DNA of 64,000 bases from Panopea generosa (GCA_029582155.1 CM055897.1:7838795-7902794); one strand, 5' to 3'; shown: positions 12,378 through 23,679, numbered from the stretch's first letter. A program made the numbers and translations. Notes: generated from the sequence alone by a model not told the origin.

Positions 12378-12846
12378 TTTAGCTCACGTGGAATGAGCGT
12401 TTGTGATCGCTGTGTGACCGTCGTTCGTCTGTCCGTCTTAACTATTGCTTCAAACGACTTCTTTGAAACGGCTGGACCGATTTTCACCAACTATTGTGCA
12501 AATCGTGCATGCGGTTCTCAGGTTTGTTCAAATCATGGACATGGGGTCAAAATTGAGCCTGCCCCATGGGATCACAGGGATCCGTCACATGCTATGATAG
12601 AGGGGGTAATTTTTTTTTTAAAATAAAAAAAAAAATCAATTTTTTTTAAATTTTTTTTTATGAAATTCATTCTATATGTGGTTTATGTGTGTATTTTACA
12701 TATTATACATATTTTTTCACATATAAGTACTTGAATTTCAGAGAAACAACATTTTTTTTAAAAAAAAAAAGATAATTTTATTATTTAAAAAAAAAAAGTA
12801 ATTCCCCTCTGTCATAGCATGTGACGGATCCCTGTGCATGGGATTA
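12378..12846. repeat. AGCTCACGTG-type dispersed repeat ending in a large inverted repeat
   Basis: Begins AGCTCACGTGGAATGAGCGT..GTCGTTCGTCTGTCCGTC, a dispersed non-coding repeat type I recall from bivalve genomes; a related start (AGCTCACCTGAATATAAGTC) is at 13825. The left arm 12566-12617 (GGGATCCGTCACATGCTATG) pairs with the right arm 12791-12846, whose reverse complement carries the same 20 bases. An A/T-rich loop of about 170 bp separates them. The 86-codon frame across the first half is judged chance. Confidence 0.7.
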
Positions 12847-12944
12847 TCATTTTTTCTTTACCCTTGCGCTTTCAACCAGTCATTTTTGCGACCACATTAT
12901 CCTATCAAAGCTTAAAAGATAATTATTTAACCTCAGTACTTTTT

Positions 12945-13150
12945 TCCTGGAAACCAGTACTCAAGTACTCCGACCGACGCATATAGCTAATAATGTCCCA
13001 CCTGAATCAGCGGTGAGAAACAAATAAAATTGACATGCAATGTTGTATATCAATAATTACGGAGACTGTGATTGGGCTGATATTCTAACTCACTATTCCT
13101 GGATTGAGAGTCAATACATGCAACCGACTGAGTTAACTGGGCCCGACTAG
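12945..13150 (-). mobile_element. SINE family A, copy 4
   Basis: Shared blocks ACCAGTACTCAAGTACTCCG, CCTGAATCAGCGGTGAGAAA, CAATGTTGTATATCAA, CGGAGACTG and GAGTTAACTGGGCCCG occur in family A order. The B-box is eroded (GATATTCTAACTC). Confidence 0.7.
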
Positions 13151-13436
13151 CTGCAAACGGGGGTCATATAGCCTATTGAATATTACTTGTCAGAAAATAA
13201 ATTGTATTGTCAAGGCTGACGATATAATTCTGCAACAATAACTGTAAAAGATGTTTGTATGTTCATTTGATTATGGTGTCAGAAAAAAAATGCGTTTTAC
13301 TGATAAAAATTTATTGGCAACATCATTATTTAAGTAAATTATTGAATCTCTACTTTTCTCAATTTCATATAGATAAGTATACCTATATTGTATGCAATGA
13401 AGGCATTTATTGATAATTTGTCAATTAAAATTTCAG

Positions 13437-13536
13437 CTAAAATCTGAAGTAGACAAAATGATGGAGGAGTTCCGACAGTCATCAAGTTCAGTCATGGTTA
13501 AAAAGACAGACAATCTATCCTCAGTTTCAGTGTCAG
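13437..13536 (+). pseudogene. THAP/transposase-like gene, linker exon
   Basis: Bounded by TTTCAG at the left and G|GTATTT at the right. It reads LKSEVDKMMEEFRQ, then a Ser-rich stretch (33 codons plus 1 base). The start looks like a short amphipathic, coiled-coil-prone helix, as often follows a THAP domain. It ends in phase 1, matching the next exon at 14242. No stop in this frame. Assignment rests on phase continuity and open frame, not on recognisable homology. Confidence 0.5.
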
Positions 13537-14241
13537 GTATTTAAAATGGAACCATTTCCTTTGAATAATAGTTAATATTTCAACTGAGGTAACATACTAG
13601 TAGATAACACTTTTCAAACATGTATTTTATTGATGCTCATCCCAGAAAGTCTGGTATCCTGTTAAACCCTGCACTACGCTAATGGTTATGTTCTTACTTT
13701 TCACACAATATCATCTGATTCTACATTTTAGCTAGGCAGCAAAGTCCATTCTATTATTGGGACATTGGTTTATTTGGATTTAATTGTTTGTTGATTTTGT
13801 GAAATCAATTAATTATATATATTAGCTCACCTGAATATAAGTCAAGGTGAGGTATTCCCGTTGTTGGTCTGTAAATATTTGTGTGCACTACACTACCAGT
13901 TTTTGTCATTAGACATGTTGGATATTCAGAAAACTTACATAGTAGTCATTCCACAATATCTCGAACAAGTTCTTGAACTGGCCAAATCTGATAATAAATA
14001 TTGCAGTTATGGCCCTTAAATCATCAATAAATTAGTAACTTGATATTATACCCACACAAGAGTCAACAGTTCATTGTCTTCTCTGTGACATAAGCAAACA
14101 AGGGCATATTCTTGGTGGTTTCATCTTCAAGTCAATTGATTAGTTATATAAATAGTCACAATCAATATCAATAATTGCAAAGCCAACAGTATGTAAGCAT
14201 TAATCTATACAATTCACAGATCTGTGTTTTTTAATTAACAG

Positions 14242-14457
14242 TCACCTTACAGCCAGAATGTTCCAGTTCGTCCACATCGGATATCGCAGATGCTCCTTCC
14301 ACAGCAGATATCAGAGGTGGTCCTGCCACAACAAATATTGGAGATGGTTCTTCCGAAACAGCATCAACAAGTACACGTTATTGTATGCCAGATGCGGAAG
14401 TTACTGAAGTTGCGAATACTCTATTGTTCTTTGCTGACAACCCGTGTATACATGTGG
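14242..14457 (+). pseudogene. THAP/transposase-like gene, low-complexity linker exon
   Basis: Acceptor TTAACAG and strong donor G|GTAAGT frame exactly 72 codons, so phase 1 is kept. The peptide is Ser/Thr/Ala-rich (SSSSTSDIADAPSTADIRGG) and ends in a more ordered stretch, DAEVTEVANTLLFFADNPC. Such disordered linkers between THAP and catalytic regions are common. The frame is open throughout. Confidence 0.55.
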
Positions 14458-14616
14458 GTAAGTAAATGTGACAATTAATAGAATTTTCATTTAGTTTATA
14501 CTAATTTATTTAAGCTCGATTGCAATGAAAGCTCAGAGCTTATATGAAGCGCTCATTAGTCCGCTTCCTAGGTACAACCAGTACTGAGTGTTGTTTTATG
14601 AGTCTTCAGGTCAACC

Positions 14617-14632
14617 GGGGGGGGGGGGGGGG
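14617..14632 (+). repeat. G16 homopolymer
   Basis: An uninterrupted run of 16 G in an AT-rich intron; a potential G-quadruplex and a probable length-variable site. Confidence 0.95.
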
Positions 14633-15324
14633 TTCTAATCTGCAACATTGGTGTGAGTAGCAACATTGTATCCAAAATTTCATTTAATATGCCCTGTGAT
14701 TGTTCCTGTAATAATAGACTAGTAAGTGATGTGTAACTGATGCTATCCTGAAATGGTGTAACCAGGTTTTTGTAAGTAACATAAGTGTGTTGCTTTGCTA
14801 TTGAAAATAACTTGGTACAAAATATATACACTTTTTATTGTCCAAGCTGATCATGGTCGTGTTATAATAGTAAAAATTGCACCTACATAAAATTATTGGG
14901 AAAACCCAATTTAAAATTTCATTTTAAAAAATGTATAATTGATTAATATTAAAAATGAATGTTTATTTATAACAAATATGGTTTATGCCTTTAAAATAAT
15001 CCATTCTGTGTTTGGGACTTGGAATCTGAATGATGCTAGTCCAAGCACCACCATGACATTGACTTGTGTTCATGAGCAAAGCTCATTGTGTAAACTTGAT
15101 GGTTTGATAGTTTCAGCTTATATAAAATATTTAGTAAGTAGTAAAATGTTATGATAAACTTTTTTTGTACCACATGTATTGAGCACTGTAAATGAGAGAA
15201 ATAACTAATTGTCAGGGTCATGAATTACAAAAGTGATTATTCAAATCATATGTTGATCTTGATAATGTAATAGTATTTGTTATAATTGTGTACTTGAAAA
15301 TAAAAAATAATTATCCATTTGTAG

Positions 15325-15410
15325 CTGATGACACAATGCTAGAAATTGATACCTACTCAACTGATATCAACACAAAGAGAGAAAACGTCCAGAAATGTAC
15401 AGTGTCCAAT
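15325..15410 (+). pseudogene. THAP/transposase-like gene, short exon
   Basis: Acceptor TTTGTAG; phase 1 continues from the previous exon into ADDTMLEIDTYSTDINTKRE. The 3' end is uncertain: GT at 15402 or 15411 would give phase 0, matching the next exon, but both donors are weak. Read through, the frame stops at a TAG soon after, at about 15429. Confidence 0.45.
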
Positions 15411-15477
15411 GTCAAGTACCATATAATATAGTTGTAAGTGTTTTATCAATGCTTTTTAGCTTGACTATTCGTGGAAT

Positions 15478-15500
15478 GGGGGGGGGGGGTGGGGGGGGGG
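15478..15500 (+). repeat. Poly-G tract (G12 T G10)
   Basis: Near-pure G run in an intron of the decayed gene, the second such tract within 1 kb. Confidence 0.95.
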
Positions 15501-16861
15501 CTAATGTACTTGCCCAGGCATCTGTGTTGGCGTTGTTTTTTCAGGTAAAAGTTTTTTATCAGGTAATATACCACTCGTTTGATATGAATGAAACTTCACA
15601 TTATGTTCAGCATAATCACTAGTATGCATAGAGATAAGAACCGTTATGCTGGGTTGCATTTTTACAAAGTAATGGCCATTTTGGTGTTAGAAAATTTGGT
15701 AAGAGATTTTTAGTAATTTAAGGTTTTGATTTGGTACTTATTTCATCATCATATCATTGGAAATGAAGAAAAATTCACGTGTGTTCAATATCCTGTAGGA
15801 AAGTCATAGAGACAAGAATCACAAAGCTTTGTTGCAGTTTGGCAGAATTATTTCCCTTTTAGACTTTGAGAATTTTTTTAAGCAGGGTAAAGTTTGGCGT
15901 GGATCTTAGATGTTTGACAAATAGGGTCAGTTTGTGGTCCTCTCTCAAATTTGTTTTTTCTAAAAGTTTAATATTTTTTTCCTTTTTGTACAGTTTCAAT
16001 CTTTGTTCTTTATATTTTTTTAGATTTATTTTCTTCATTTTCATGAAAGGGTATCCAGCTGCAATAAACTGTGCATGCTTGTACAAGATTATTTTAACTA
16101 TAGATTGTGGTACTAATATATTGCCCTCTGAGGGGAACTTAGTGCATAGGACTTTATGTCATGCTGAGTTATATAATATTAAGGCAATACTAGCCATCCA
16201 TTCACTTTTTTTATTTAAAAAAACATAGCTGATGATTATGAAAATTGAAGTAGTGGTGAATTATTTTGCTGATTTATTTTCAACAGAAAAGCAATAATTA
16301 TAGTTTAATTTTACCACCCATAAGTTTTAATTGTCTTCCATTTGGTACTTATTTCCTGAAAAACCTGTTGTTTCATAACAGCATCGAAACAGTCAAGCGC
16401 ACTGTCCCTCCGACAGCTGTTGTTGAATTTAATATTTATATTGTATGTCGATAAGAATAACACAATTATCAATCGTTGGGGAGGTGGAAGAAGTATTTAC
16501 TCCTAAATGAGTATCAGGCTCATTATGCCATTTTAAGCAAGGTTGATTTTTGTGGTTACAGAGTGACTTGTGAGTGCTGTAAAGAAAAGGACAAGTGGCT
16601 CTTACATGTCCTAAGATAATTAATTGAGAGAGAAATGCTATCTTTGTAGTGGTACAATGTAGCGGCAAAATTATTTAAGGTTTCATAATATGGCTTTGTA
16701 TTTTTGTTAATATCCATATTACAAAAACATTTCTAGTTTGCTCTATTCTCATTCTATAACAGTTTTATTCCAAATCATTGAATAGTGTCAATATAGTCTG
16801 TTCATCATCAATATGTTTTATTGTGTAGACTTTAGGTTAAATACATTTTTTGTTCTTGCAG

Positions 16862-17631
16862 CGAAGAAGACACATTGCTGTGCAAGAGATGCCTTCCAGT
16901 GTTGAAATGGAAACACAGACTGAAATTTCTTGTTTTACACCTGGTATATTTTCAATTAACAATGATGCCACAATCAAACTGGATATGCCAACAAAAAATC
17001 ACTTCATTTGAGGACAGTTTCATTAGTGAAATATCTACTAATTCTAGATCAGGTCCAGAGTGGAATCATAGTGATATTAATGCCACTATAGACTAAACTA
17101 TTCCATATGAAGAGGAGTTAAATGAGGCAAAAGAAAGGAAATTTATTGTATTTGAGTCAAAATTAGATCAATTATTGGACAAATGTCCTAATTGTACATT
17201 TAAAGTGAATATCACAAAAAGAGTCACTGGAACATCAGTAAATATAGCTACTTTTTGTAGTTTTTGTTTAACTGAATGGGAGTGGTGCAGTCAGCCTCAA
17301 TCCCATGGTCTTGCATATGGTAATTAAATTCTCTCTGCAGCAATATTAATTAGTGGTAGTAGTGCAACTAGAGTCATTAACATTCTCAATCATGCAGGGA
17401 TTGCGTGTTTTTGTCAGCGTACCTATAGTTATCAGCAGGAATTGTATTTAGTACCATCTATAATGTCAGTATGGCAGCTCCATCAAGACCAGCAATTTGA
17501 AGAGATGAGAACGTTGTGCAAGCCAGTAAAATTGGGTGGTGATGCTCGGTGTGTCTCTCCGGGACACACAGCCAAGTATGGATCTTATGGACCTTGAAAC
17601 CAACAAGATATTGGATGTTCAACTTGTACAG
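16862..17631 (+). pseudogene. THAP/transposase-like gene, large central exon with first catalytic-type Asp; broken frame
   Basis: Acceptor TTCTTGCAG, donor CAG|GTAATT. The reading passes through PSSVEMETQTEISCF, then KFIVFESKLDQLLDKCPNC, FCSFCLTEWEWC, ILSAAILISGSSATRVINIL, VPSIMSVWQLHQ, GGDARCVSPGHTAKYGSY and MDLETNKILDVQLVQ. I recognise this order from a large mollusc/fish/cnidarian family of THAP proteins with a transposase-like RNase-H fold. Asp of GGDAR would be the first metal ligand, and the two CxxC pairs suggest a zinc ribbon. The frame is broken by TGA at 17009 with a frame change, TAA at 17094, TAA at 17325, and a frameshift at about 17580 where GSY changes frame before MDLETNK. This copy therefore cannot make the full protein. 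Confidence 0.82.
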
Positions 17632-18985
17632 GTAATTAAATTTTGTTGATTTTATATATTGTTCAGATTGGCTCATCTCGGAAATAGTCTGACTAATAAA
17701 TTGAGGTCATCAAACTATGTGTTTTATATTTAATGAAAATAAGAAAATATATTACCAACAAGAAAACAGATTTCAGGGGATGGTGGAGTGCACTATCCTA
17801 TGACTGGCCTATAAATATCTTGGCAAGAGCCCTTTTTTGGCCGCATTTTAAACATATTATCAATCGAGTTACCTCTCTTAGTTGATCAATATCACCGTGA
17901 TGCTTAAATTTATTGTTATTGGGCCCAATGGTTGTAATTCCATGCGTTTTGATAATTTGTAAACCTGTATTGGCGTGTGACACTTATGATAAACATTGTC
18001 TACACTAACACTTGATTTTACATTAAGCGTCAAGAAATCTGATAACTAGCGTCAAGAACCATCACGTTGAAGAAATAATAAACATGATGTAAATTTCAAA
18101 ATATGAGCGTCAAGAAATCTGATGACTAGCGTCAAGAAACATAACCTTGTAAAAAGTGTTTCAAAATATCAGCGTCAAGAAATCTGATGACTAGCGTGAA
18201 GAAGCCTAACCTTGTAAAAATGTTTCAAAATATCAGCGTCAAGAAAACTGATCACTAGCGTCAAGAAGCATAACCTTGTAAAAATTGTTTCAAATTTTCA
18301 ATATATCAGCGTCAAGAAATCTGATTACTAGCGTCAAGAAGCATCACGTTGAAGAAATAATAAATTGATACGTAAACAATCAACATGAAGAAGCATTTAA
18401 CTTTTTCCTATAACTATATAAAGTACCCATTACTTACCTTCAAACTCATAATCCATATAATAATTTAATCCAGCTTTGCACTTGACATAATGATAAACTA
18501 TATCCATATGATATTTTTAACAGAGTGAAATTTTTCATGAATAGTAAATTCGAGTTGTTTGTATGTTTGATTATATAATTCGATGTTTGGTTACTCAATA
18601 AATTGAGCAGCTCAAAGGTAAAAACAACGAAAACGGCTAGTGCCTTATTTTAATTAGCTTTCTTTACAAACAAACACAAGTCCGCTTACAAGCGCGTTTA
18701 GCGTGTAGCTTGCGGACATGTTTGAGTTAATGTCAAAGAATAAGTATAAAATGAAATTAAATTTTATCATCGACACACAATTGTGTATCTCAGCATTGCT
18801 GTTTACTTGCTCTCATAGCTGTCGTCTATTGGTTTGTACTTGCTTATCTATATTTGAATTGTTATTGTGTATTTTCTTGCGTTGATCTGACACATACTGG
18901 TAGTATTTAAAAATACTTTATTAAAAACGTGTAAATTTGAAAAAAATACTTTTAGTGAAAATTTGCTAAAATAATTTTAGTGAAA

Positions 18986-19150
18986 ATGGCTTTTCCATGT
19001 GGTGATTGTGGTAAGAATTGTGTCAGATCGTGCATTGCATGTGAAGGTTGTGATCAGTGGTTCCATATTAAATGTCAAAAAATAACAAAGTCACAACTGG
19101 CTACTTTGACTTCTACATTTTGTGACTTCTTTTGTTTTGGCTGTACTTAG
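18986..19150 (+). pseudogene. PHD-type zinc finger remnant of the nested element
   Basis: An ATG-started 54-residue frame with CGDCGKNC, CIACEGCDQWFHIKC and CDFFCFGC. The CxxC pairs, the conserved Trp-Phe-His and the closing CxxC give a near-complete C4HC3 PHD finger, a reader of histone tails in chromatin proteins and several transposons. It stops at TAG 19148, but the +1 frame continues directly (YLGEFDYKLSIERLEKF), so a frameshift probably separates it from the OTU region. Confidence 0.75.
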
Positions 19151-19452
19151 GGGAGTTTGATTACAAATTATCGATTGAACGTCTTGAAAAATTTTCTGAG
19201 ACGGGGAATCTAAATGAGGGTGTAGTAACTGAAAAGCTTTTGATGCGAAAAGAAAATATGGAACCGTTGAGTGAGCGAACTGATGTAACATTTAGCTCAG
19301 GGAAACTCACCGAAGATAGTGTGTCTCAAAATATGTTGCAGTCTCTCGGCATTTCGGTCCCGGGAAAATCACCGATTTTTGTTAGCGGTGACGGGAATTG
19401 TCTTTTTAATGCAATTTCTATGGCATTGTTTGGGCATGAAGAAAAGTTCTAA
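19132..19452 (+). pseudogene. OTU-like cysteine protease domain, N-terminal part
   Basis: After a linker, the frame reads SPIFVSGDGNCLFNAISMAL. D-G-x-C-L-F-x-A is the catalytic Asp/Cys motif of OTU deubiquitinases; the Cys is intact at about residue 91. The domain breaks at the TAA at 19450, right after FGHEEKF. The expected helix and catalytic His (normally about 100 residues later) are not found, so the protease is truncated. OTU domains occur in several eukaryotic transposon proteins. Family call firm; function lost. Confidence 0.8.
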
Positions 19453-19757
19453 TGAAACTAGAATCTAGTAGATCCACTATTTCAAATGAAAGCTATAATA
19501 AGACAGATGTTTCAATAACTGAAAATGACAGTAATATAAAAAGTTTGAATGGAAAATTTCTTACAACCGACCAACTCATAAATCTACTGACGGAAACAAT
19601 AAATGAAATACCAAAGTCCACAAAAGAAAATATTTATTTTAAACTTAATAACACGGCCAATTTAGATAGAATATTAAATGGAAAAAAATGGAATTTTGGG
19701 ACAATTGCGGCACATGGGATTCAAAAACTACATCTACAAAAAACACTTTCTTTGTAA
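19452..19757 (+). pseudogene. Unrecognised coding remnant of the nested element
   Basis: A 101-codon frame (MKLESSRSTISNESYNKTDV to AAHGIQKLHLQKTLSL) overlapping the OTU stop in another frame. It is rich in Asn, Ser, Lys and Thr and carries no motif I know. It probably results from deletion joining OTU to the next ORF. Near its end the likely coding register moves to another frame. Confidence 0.4.
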
Positions 19758-20279
19758 ATCAAAATGGCCGAATAAATTCTGTAGTTAAAAAACAAGATCA
19801 ATATTGCAAAGAAATTAAAAAAAAAATTGTACCTTTGGAACCTCAACCAAAATAAAATGAAATTTTTATTCTCAAGCGGTATTACGCTTCTTTAAAAAGG
19901 GAAAAAACTTTTAAAAAACGCATCTCTTGGTTTGAAAACATGCCGGGGTTTCCAACTGAAGCAACATACCATGCTGTCGCAGAATATATAGGTAAGTATC
20001 CAACAGAAGAAATCTCAAAACACGGTAACGCGCGTAAAACAAATCAAGAATATATTAGGACCTCGCCTCAAATAAACAAAAATATTGTGGATGCAGTACA
20101 ATCAAAAAAATCAGTTAAAGAAATTTTTAAAGAATAATTTGGAACAGAACATCAGCCACGCGATTCAAAAGCAATACATACTGTTAAAGCAAAACTTATT
20201 AAAGAAAATGGCACCGGAAACAGGCAAAATGCAGCTGATGATATTCAGTGAATTTGTAACGAAACGCTTCTATTAAACT
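19705..20279 (+). pseudogene. N-terminal part of a transposon protein (HGN-K family), truncated
   Basis: In one register the DNA reads NTFFVNQNGRINSVVKKQDQ, a TAA near 19853, then FENMPGFPTEATYHAVAEYI, ISKHGNARKTNQEYIRTSPQ, IVDAVQSKKSVKEIF, a second TAA at 20135, then PRDSKAIHTVKAKLIKENG. I recognise the HGN-(A/S)-(R/K)-K and PRN/PRD-type blocks from large mollusc and cnidarian ORFs that continue into a MULE-type DDE domain. No DDE part follows before the right terminal repeats, so this is an internally deleted, non-autonomous copy. Homology is from memory and moderate. Confidence 0.6.
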
Positions 20280-21347
20280 AAAAATAATACAATAAAATAA
20301 TAAAGATTTTTGTATTAAATTTAAAAATACGATAAAATAATAAAGAAGATTAATAGATCCATTGTGTATGTAGTCCATGACACCGTCGCTTCTTGACGCT
20401 AAATAGTGATATTACCTGTAGCGAAACATTTCTTGACTCTTCTTGTTGCTAAATAGTGATTTTACCTGAAAGATTTCTTGACGCTAAGTTAATTTTGGCT
20501 TGTCAACAAATACAATTCAATTTGAAAATGTCCTTATGTATTCAATAGTAATTTATTAGTAATTTATTTATTAAGTGTGGAATATGTGTATAGTTAAATG
20601 AAATGTAGATCGAGATATAGTTTGACGCTTCTTGACGCTTCTCGACTCTTCTTGTCGCTAAATAGTGATTTTACCTGAAAGATTTCTTGACGCTAAGTTA
20701 ATTTTGGCTTGTCAACAAATACAATTCAATTTGAAAATGTCCTTATGTATTCAATAGTAATTTATTAGTAATTTATTTATTAAGTGTGGAATATGTGTAT
20801 AGTTAAAGGAAATGTAGATCGAGATATAGTTTGACGCTTCTTGACGCTAACATGTTACTATCCTTTGCATAAAAAAAATGGCGGATCTTCTTGTCGGTAC
20901 CGCAACGGAGAAACAAAGTTCAATTAATACTTTATTAATGAATGGAATTTAAAAAAATCAACTGATATATGTTTATATATGTATAATATACACATGGTTT
21001 TTTCCTGACGGTAACTTTTATTAATAATAAAGCTCTTGAGGCTTCTTGACGCTTCTTGTCGCTTCTTGTCGCTAAATAGTGAGACCCTGAATAATTGATC
21101 ATGTTGACTAGGTGGAAACTAGCGGTAAAAAAGTTTGTTAATTAGAAATTGTTTTGCTAAATAGGGGGAAATGTTAACTATTTGTACTTGTGCAAAAGGC
21201 TAAATATCAACTTGTTTGTAAAGGGCGAAAATCTGGTACCTGATATGTCCACGTAACCTTCAGATGTCTAACATATTTTTTACATAACTAGACACAAATG
21301 ATCACCATGGCATGACGCTATGTCTTGCACAAAACAACGATCCTTAG

Positions 21348-21554
21348 TTCTATGGTGAACAATATCTTTTTTAAACTTTTTTAACTCATTTTGGATGGAG
21401 TTGGAAGGCCTCAAGAGGTGTTTGTTGAATATGGAAGAATAGCGTATTACCGTTTCACATCTGGTCACAGACCGACATGTGCAAGTTAAGAAGTGTATGA
21501 GGGAGGATCTTCTAGAGATTGTCCATTGGTTTGATGTCTGGCATGTTGCCAAAG
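21348..21554 (+). pseudogene. THAP/transposase-like gene, exon with second catalytic-type Asp
   Basis: Reads NSFWMELEGLKRCLLNMEE, TAG at 21440, RITVSHLVTDRHVQVKKCM, EDLLEIVHWFDVWHVAKG and donor AAAG|GTACAG, ending in phase 1. Asp of VTDRH is the likely second metal ligand of the RNase-H-type core, and FDVWH is a family hallmark. The left edge is blurred by a T-rich stretch (21363-21382) that looks inserted into the codons for the segment before NSFWMELEG. Acceptor CTTAG at 21347 is the best candidate. The exon lies just right of the nested element and 20 bp left of a SINE. Confidence 0.82.
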
Positions 21555-21574
21555 GTACAGAAAATTTAATTTGA

Positions 21575-21730
21575 GTACTAGACACACGCATCTCAGCAAG
21601 TAACTGCTAACTTTCCAACTTAATCAACGGTGAGAGAAGAATGACAGAGACATGGCTGGGCTGGGATTCAAACTCATGGCTCCTTAACTGACTCTGATGC
21701 ACTACAAGCCGAGCTAACAGGGACATGTTA
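21575..21730 (-). mobile_element. SINE family A, copy 5
   Basis: CTCAGCAAGTAACTGCTAAC, TTAATCAACGGTGAGAGAAG and GGGCTGGGATTCAAACTCAT (B-box on the minus strand) match the head half of family A. The tail half is absent. It sits in an intron of the pseudogene. Confidence 0.7.
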
Positions 21731-22635
21731 ATAATATACCAAAACACATGCAAAGAAAGAGTTTATTGTGAGCATCCATTTAGATAACAACTTCATTTAA
21801 AGTTTTACTGTAGTTCACTGAATACAGTGTAGGCCACTGTCATTAGATAATGAATATTGATCCCAGGTTCACTTGTTGGACTCTAAAAAATACCCACTCA
21901 ATACCAGATCTAACCTTGAAGTCTACTTGAGAGTGGTTGATATAGAGCTGAGCTTAGTTCACAATTGAGCTGAAATAGATTAATTTAAACTAAAGCTACT
22001 TAGTTTATACTTATTCATTTAACATTACTTGTGTAACAAGTTATTACAACTTATAGGCCGCAGAACCTCAAATAAGATGTGTAATTGCATATATGACAAA
22101 TGCATAAAAATTTGGTTGATATGCATTAAAGTTCTTTTACGTGTGTCTCAATTTAAGCAATGAGTTTTAAGCTAAATTCTATTTTTATGTGCATAAATAA
22201 GAATTGATCTTCATTGCACTTATTTATTGACTTGCCCCGGTAAATAAAAATAGCTGAATGGTTTCAACTGAACTGGCTTCAGTGATACATTTTACCGGTT
22301 ATAATGGTAATCTAGTCTGTGTAAATAATGTACAAATTGTAACAATGTAGGTAAGAAGTTTGATTTATCATTGATACTAAAATCCATCGGGGTCTCCGAT
22401 AGCCCGGCCATACTCCTGCTGCAGGGAAATGACACGTGTGGGGTTGGTTATTGTGAAATGTTGTGTTTATATGCACTTCCTTATCTCAATCATTATGCAT
22501 TGCCACTAACATATTTGATAAGAAAATATTGGAAGAGTCAATAAACTGACAGGTGATTTAGTTCATTAATGACAAAAAATAGATGATGTTTCTGCTAATG
22601 TAACTACTTAGCAATGATCTATAAGATTTCAAAAG

Positions 22636-22930
22636 ATTGACTGATTGAATATTTAACATCATATTGATACCATCGAGGCTTAACAGACAATCAGTTAACC
22701 TTACCAGTGTTTCTTGGGATCCTGGAAGGCTGTCCAGTACTCAAGCACACCACACATCCACAAGTAACCGATAACATTCCAACTTGAATCAGCGGTGACA
22801 GACAAATGATAATTAGATGCAATGTCATATATCAACCATCACAGAGATTCGGGCCAGACGTGGCTGCAAACTCACGACCCGTGGATTGATAGTCATATGC
22901 TATAACTACTGAGCTATTCCGACCAGGCCC
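22636..22930 (-). mobile_element. SINE family A, copy 6, near full length
   Basis: Begins GATTGACTGATTGAATATTT (decayed AATC tail on the minus strand), then CATCGAGGCTTAACAGACAA, GTTAACCTTACCAG, CTTGAATCAGCGGTGACAGA, CATATATCAACCATCACAGA, the head with GCAAACTCACGACCC, and GAGCTATTCCGACCAGGCCC. About 295 bp. Confidence 0.8.
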
Positions 22931-23436
22931 AAAGAATGAGCAGCAAATTAATTGATACAAGATAAAAGGCAAAATGGAAATATTGATGTCCATTTGAACA
23001 GCTAAACATAAAATATACAAGTTTGCAATTATCTGTTATGCAGCTACTTGTGTTAAGCAGCCAAGCATGTTAGTTTTATATTTACCGCCAAACTTGGTCT
23101 GCATTTAACAACCACATGCTCTATAGTACCTCCCCACTGTATGCTGCAGCTGAACACACATTTAGTTGTAAATCATTTGCACAATACTCATCACTATTTT
23201 GAAAAACTGTTGAATATTCATCTACTCTGATTTTGATGGGTAATTACTACTCATCAACTTAAAACATTATCTGGGGCTCTGTAGGTGTACATCACATTTA
23301 AACTTTCTTGGTAAAAAACATTTTATGCATGCAGGTAAAATTGCCTTCCTCGTGTATGCCCATGGCAGAGAATCGGACATATGATAATTCGTCAACAGGT
23401 TTATTTATGAAATCACATAATTTTTATAAATTACAG

Positions 23437-23679
23437 GCATATTAAAAAAACTGGAATCTGCTGAAAAGAAGAGAGGTTGTGAGAAGGTAAAGTTATGGGC
23501 CCACTCTATCAGTAACCACTTGTACTGGTTTGCAGCTTCTAGTGATGGTGATGGTGAAATGGTTAGACAGAAGTGGACGTCTATCCTCAACCATATCCAT
23601 GACATACATGAAGAACATGGAGACAAATTCCCAACCTGTGAACATGATGATATTGGTGAGAGGCAGTGGATGGTAAAGG
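23437..23679 (+). pseudogene. THAP/transposase-like gene, exon with NHLYW block
   Basis: Acceptor TTACAG, donor AAGG|GTAAAA; phase 1 on both sides. The open frame reads GILKKLESAEKKRGCEKVKL, SISNHLYWFAASSDGDGE, VRQKWTSILNHIHDIHEEHG, TCEHDD, RQWMVKG. The NHLYW, SDGDGE, KW-S-NH and FP-C-H blocks recur across the family and lie C-terminal of the TDRH motif; the insertion between catalytic strands is cysteine- and histidine-containing. No disabling change in this exon. Confidence 0.85.

Larger units (their letters stand above)
18003..21081 (+). mobile_element. About 3.1-kb DNA element with inverted subterminal repeats and PHD/OTU coding remnants
   Basis: The left flank (18025-18350) holds about nine copies of AGCGTCAAGAA, often paired as AAATCTGATnACTAGCGTC. 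The right flank (20390-21075) holds many copies of the reverse complement TTCTTGACGCT. A CACTA at 18003 and a TAGTG at 21077 are plausible outer ends; the right end in reverse reads CACTATTTAGCGACAAGAAG. No clean target duplication is seen, so edges are approximate. Inside are four broken coding remnants (18986-20280). Subterminal repeats plus OTU/PHD modules fit a cut-and-paste transposon; the superfamily is not decided. It lies in an intron of the THAP/transposase-like pseudogene. Confidence 0.75.

Noticed and set aside
15859-16228. Overlapping frames on both strands (75 and 120 codons)
   Set aside because: Low-complexity Lys- or Phe-rich composition, no motif, within an intron.
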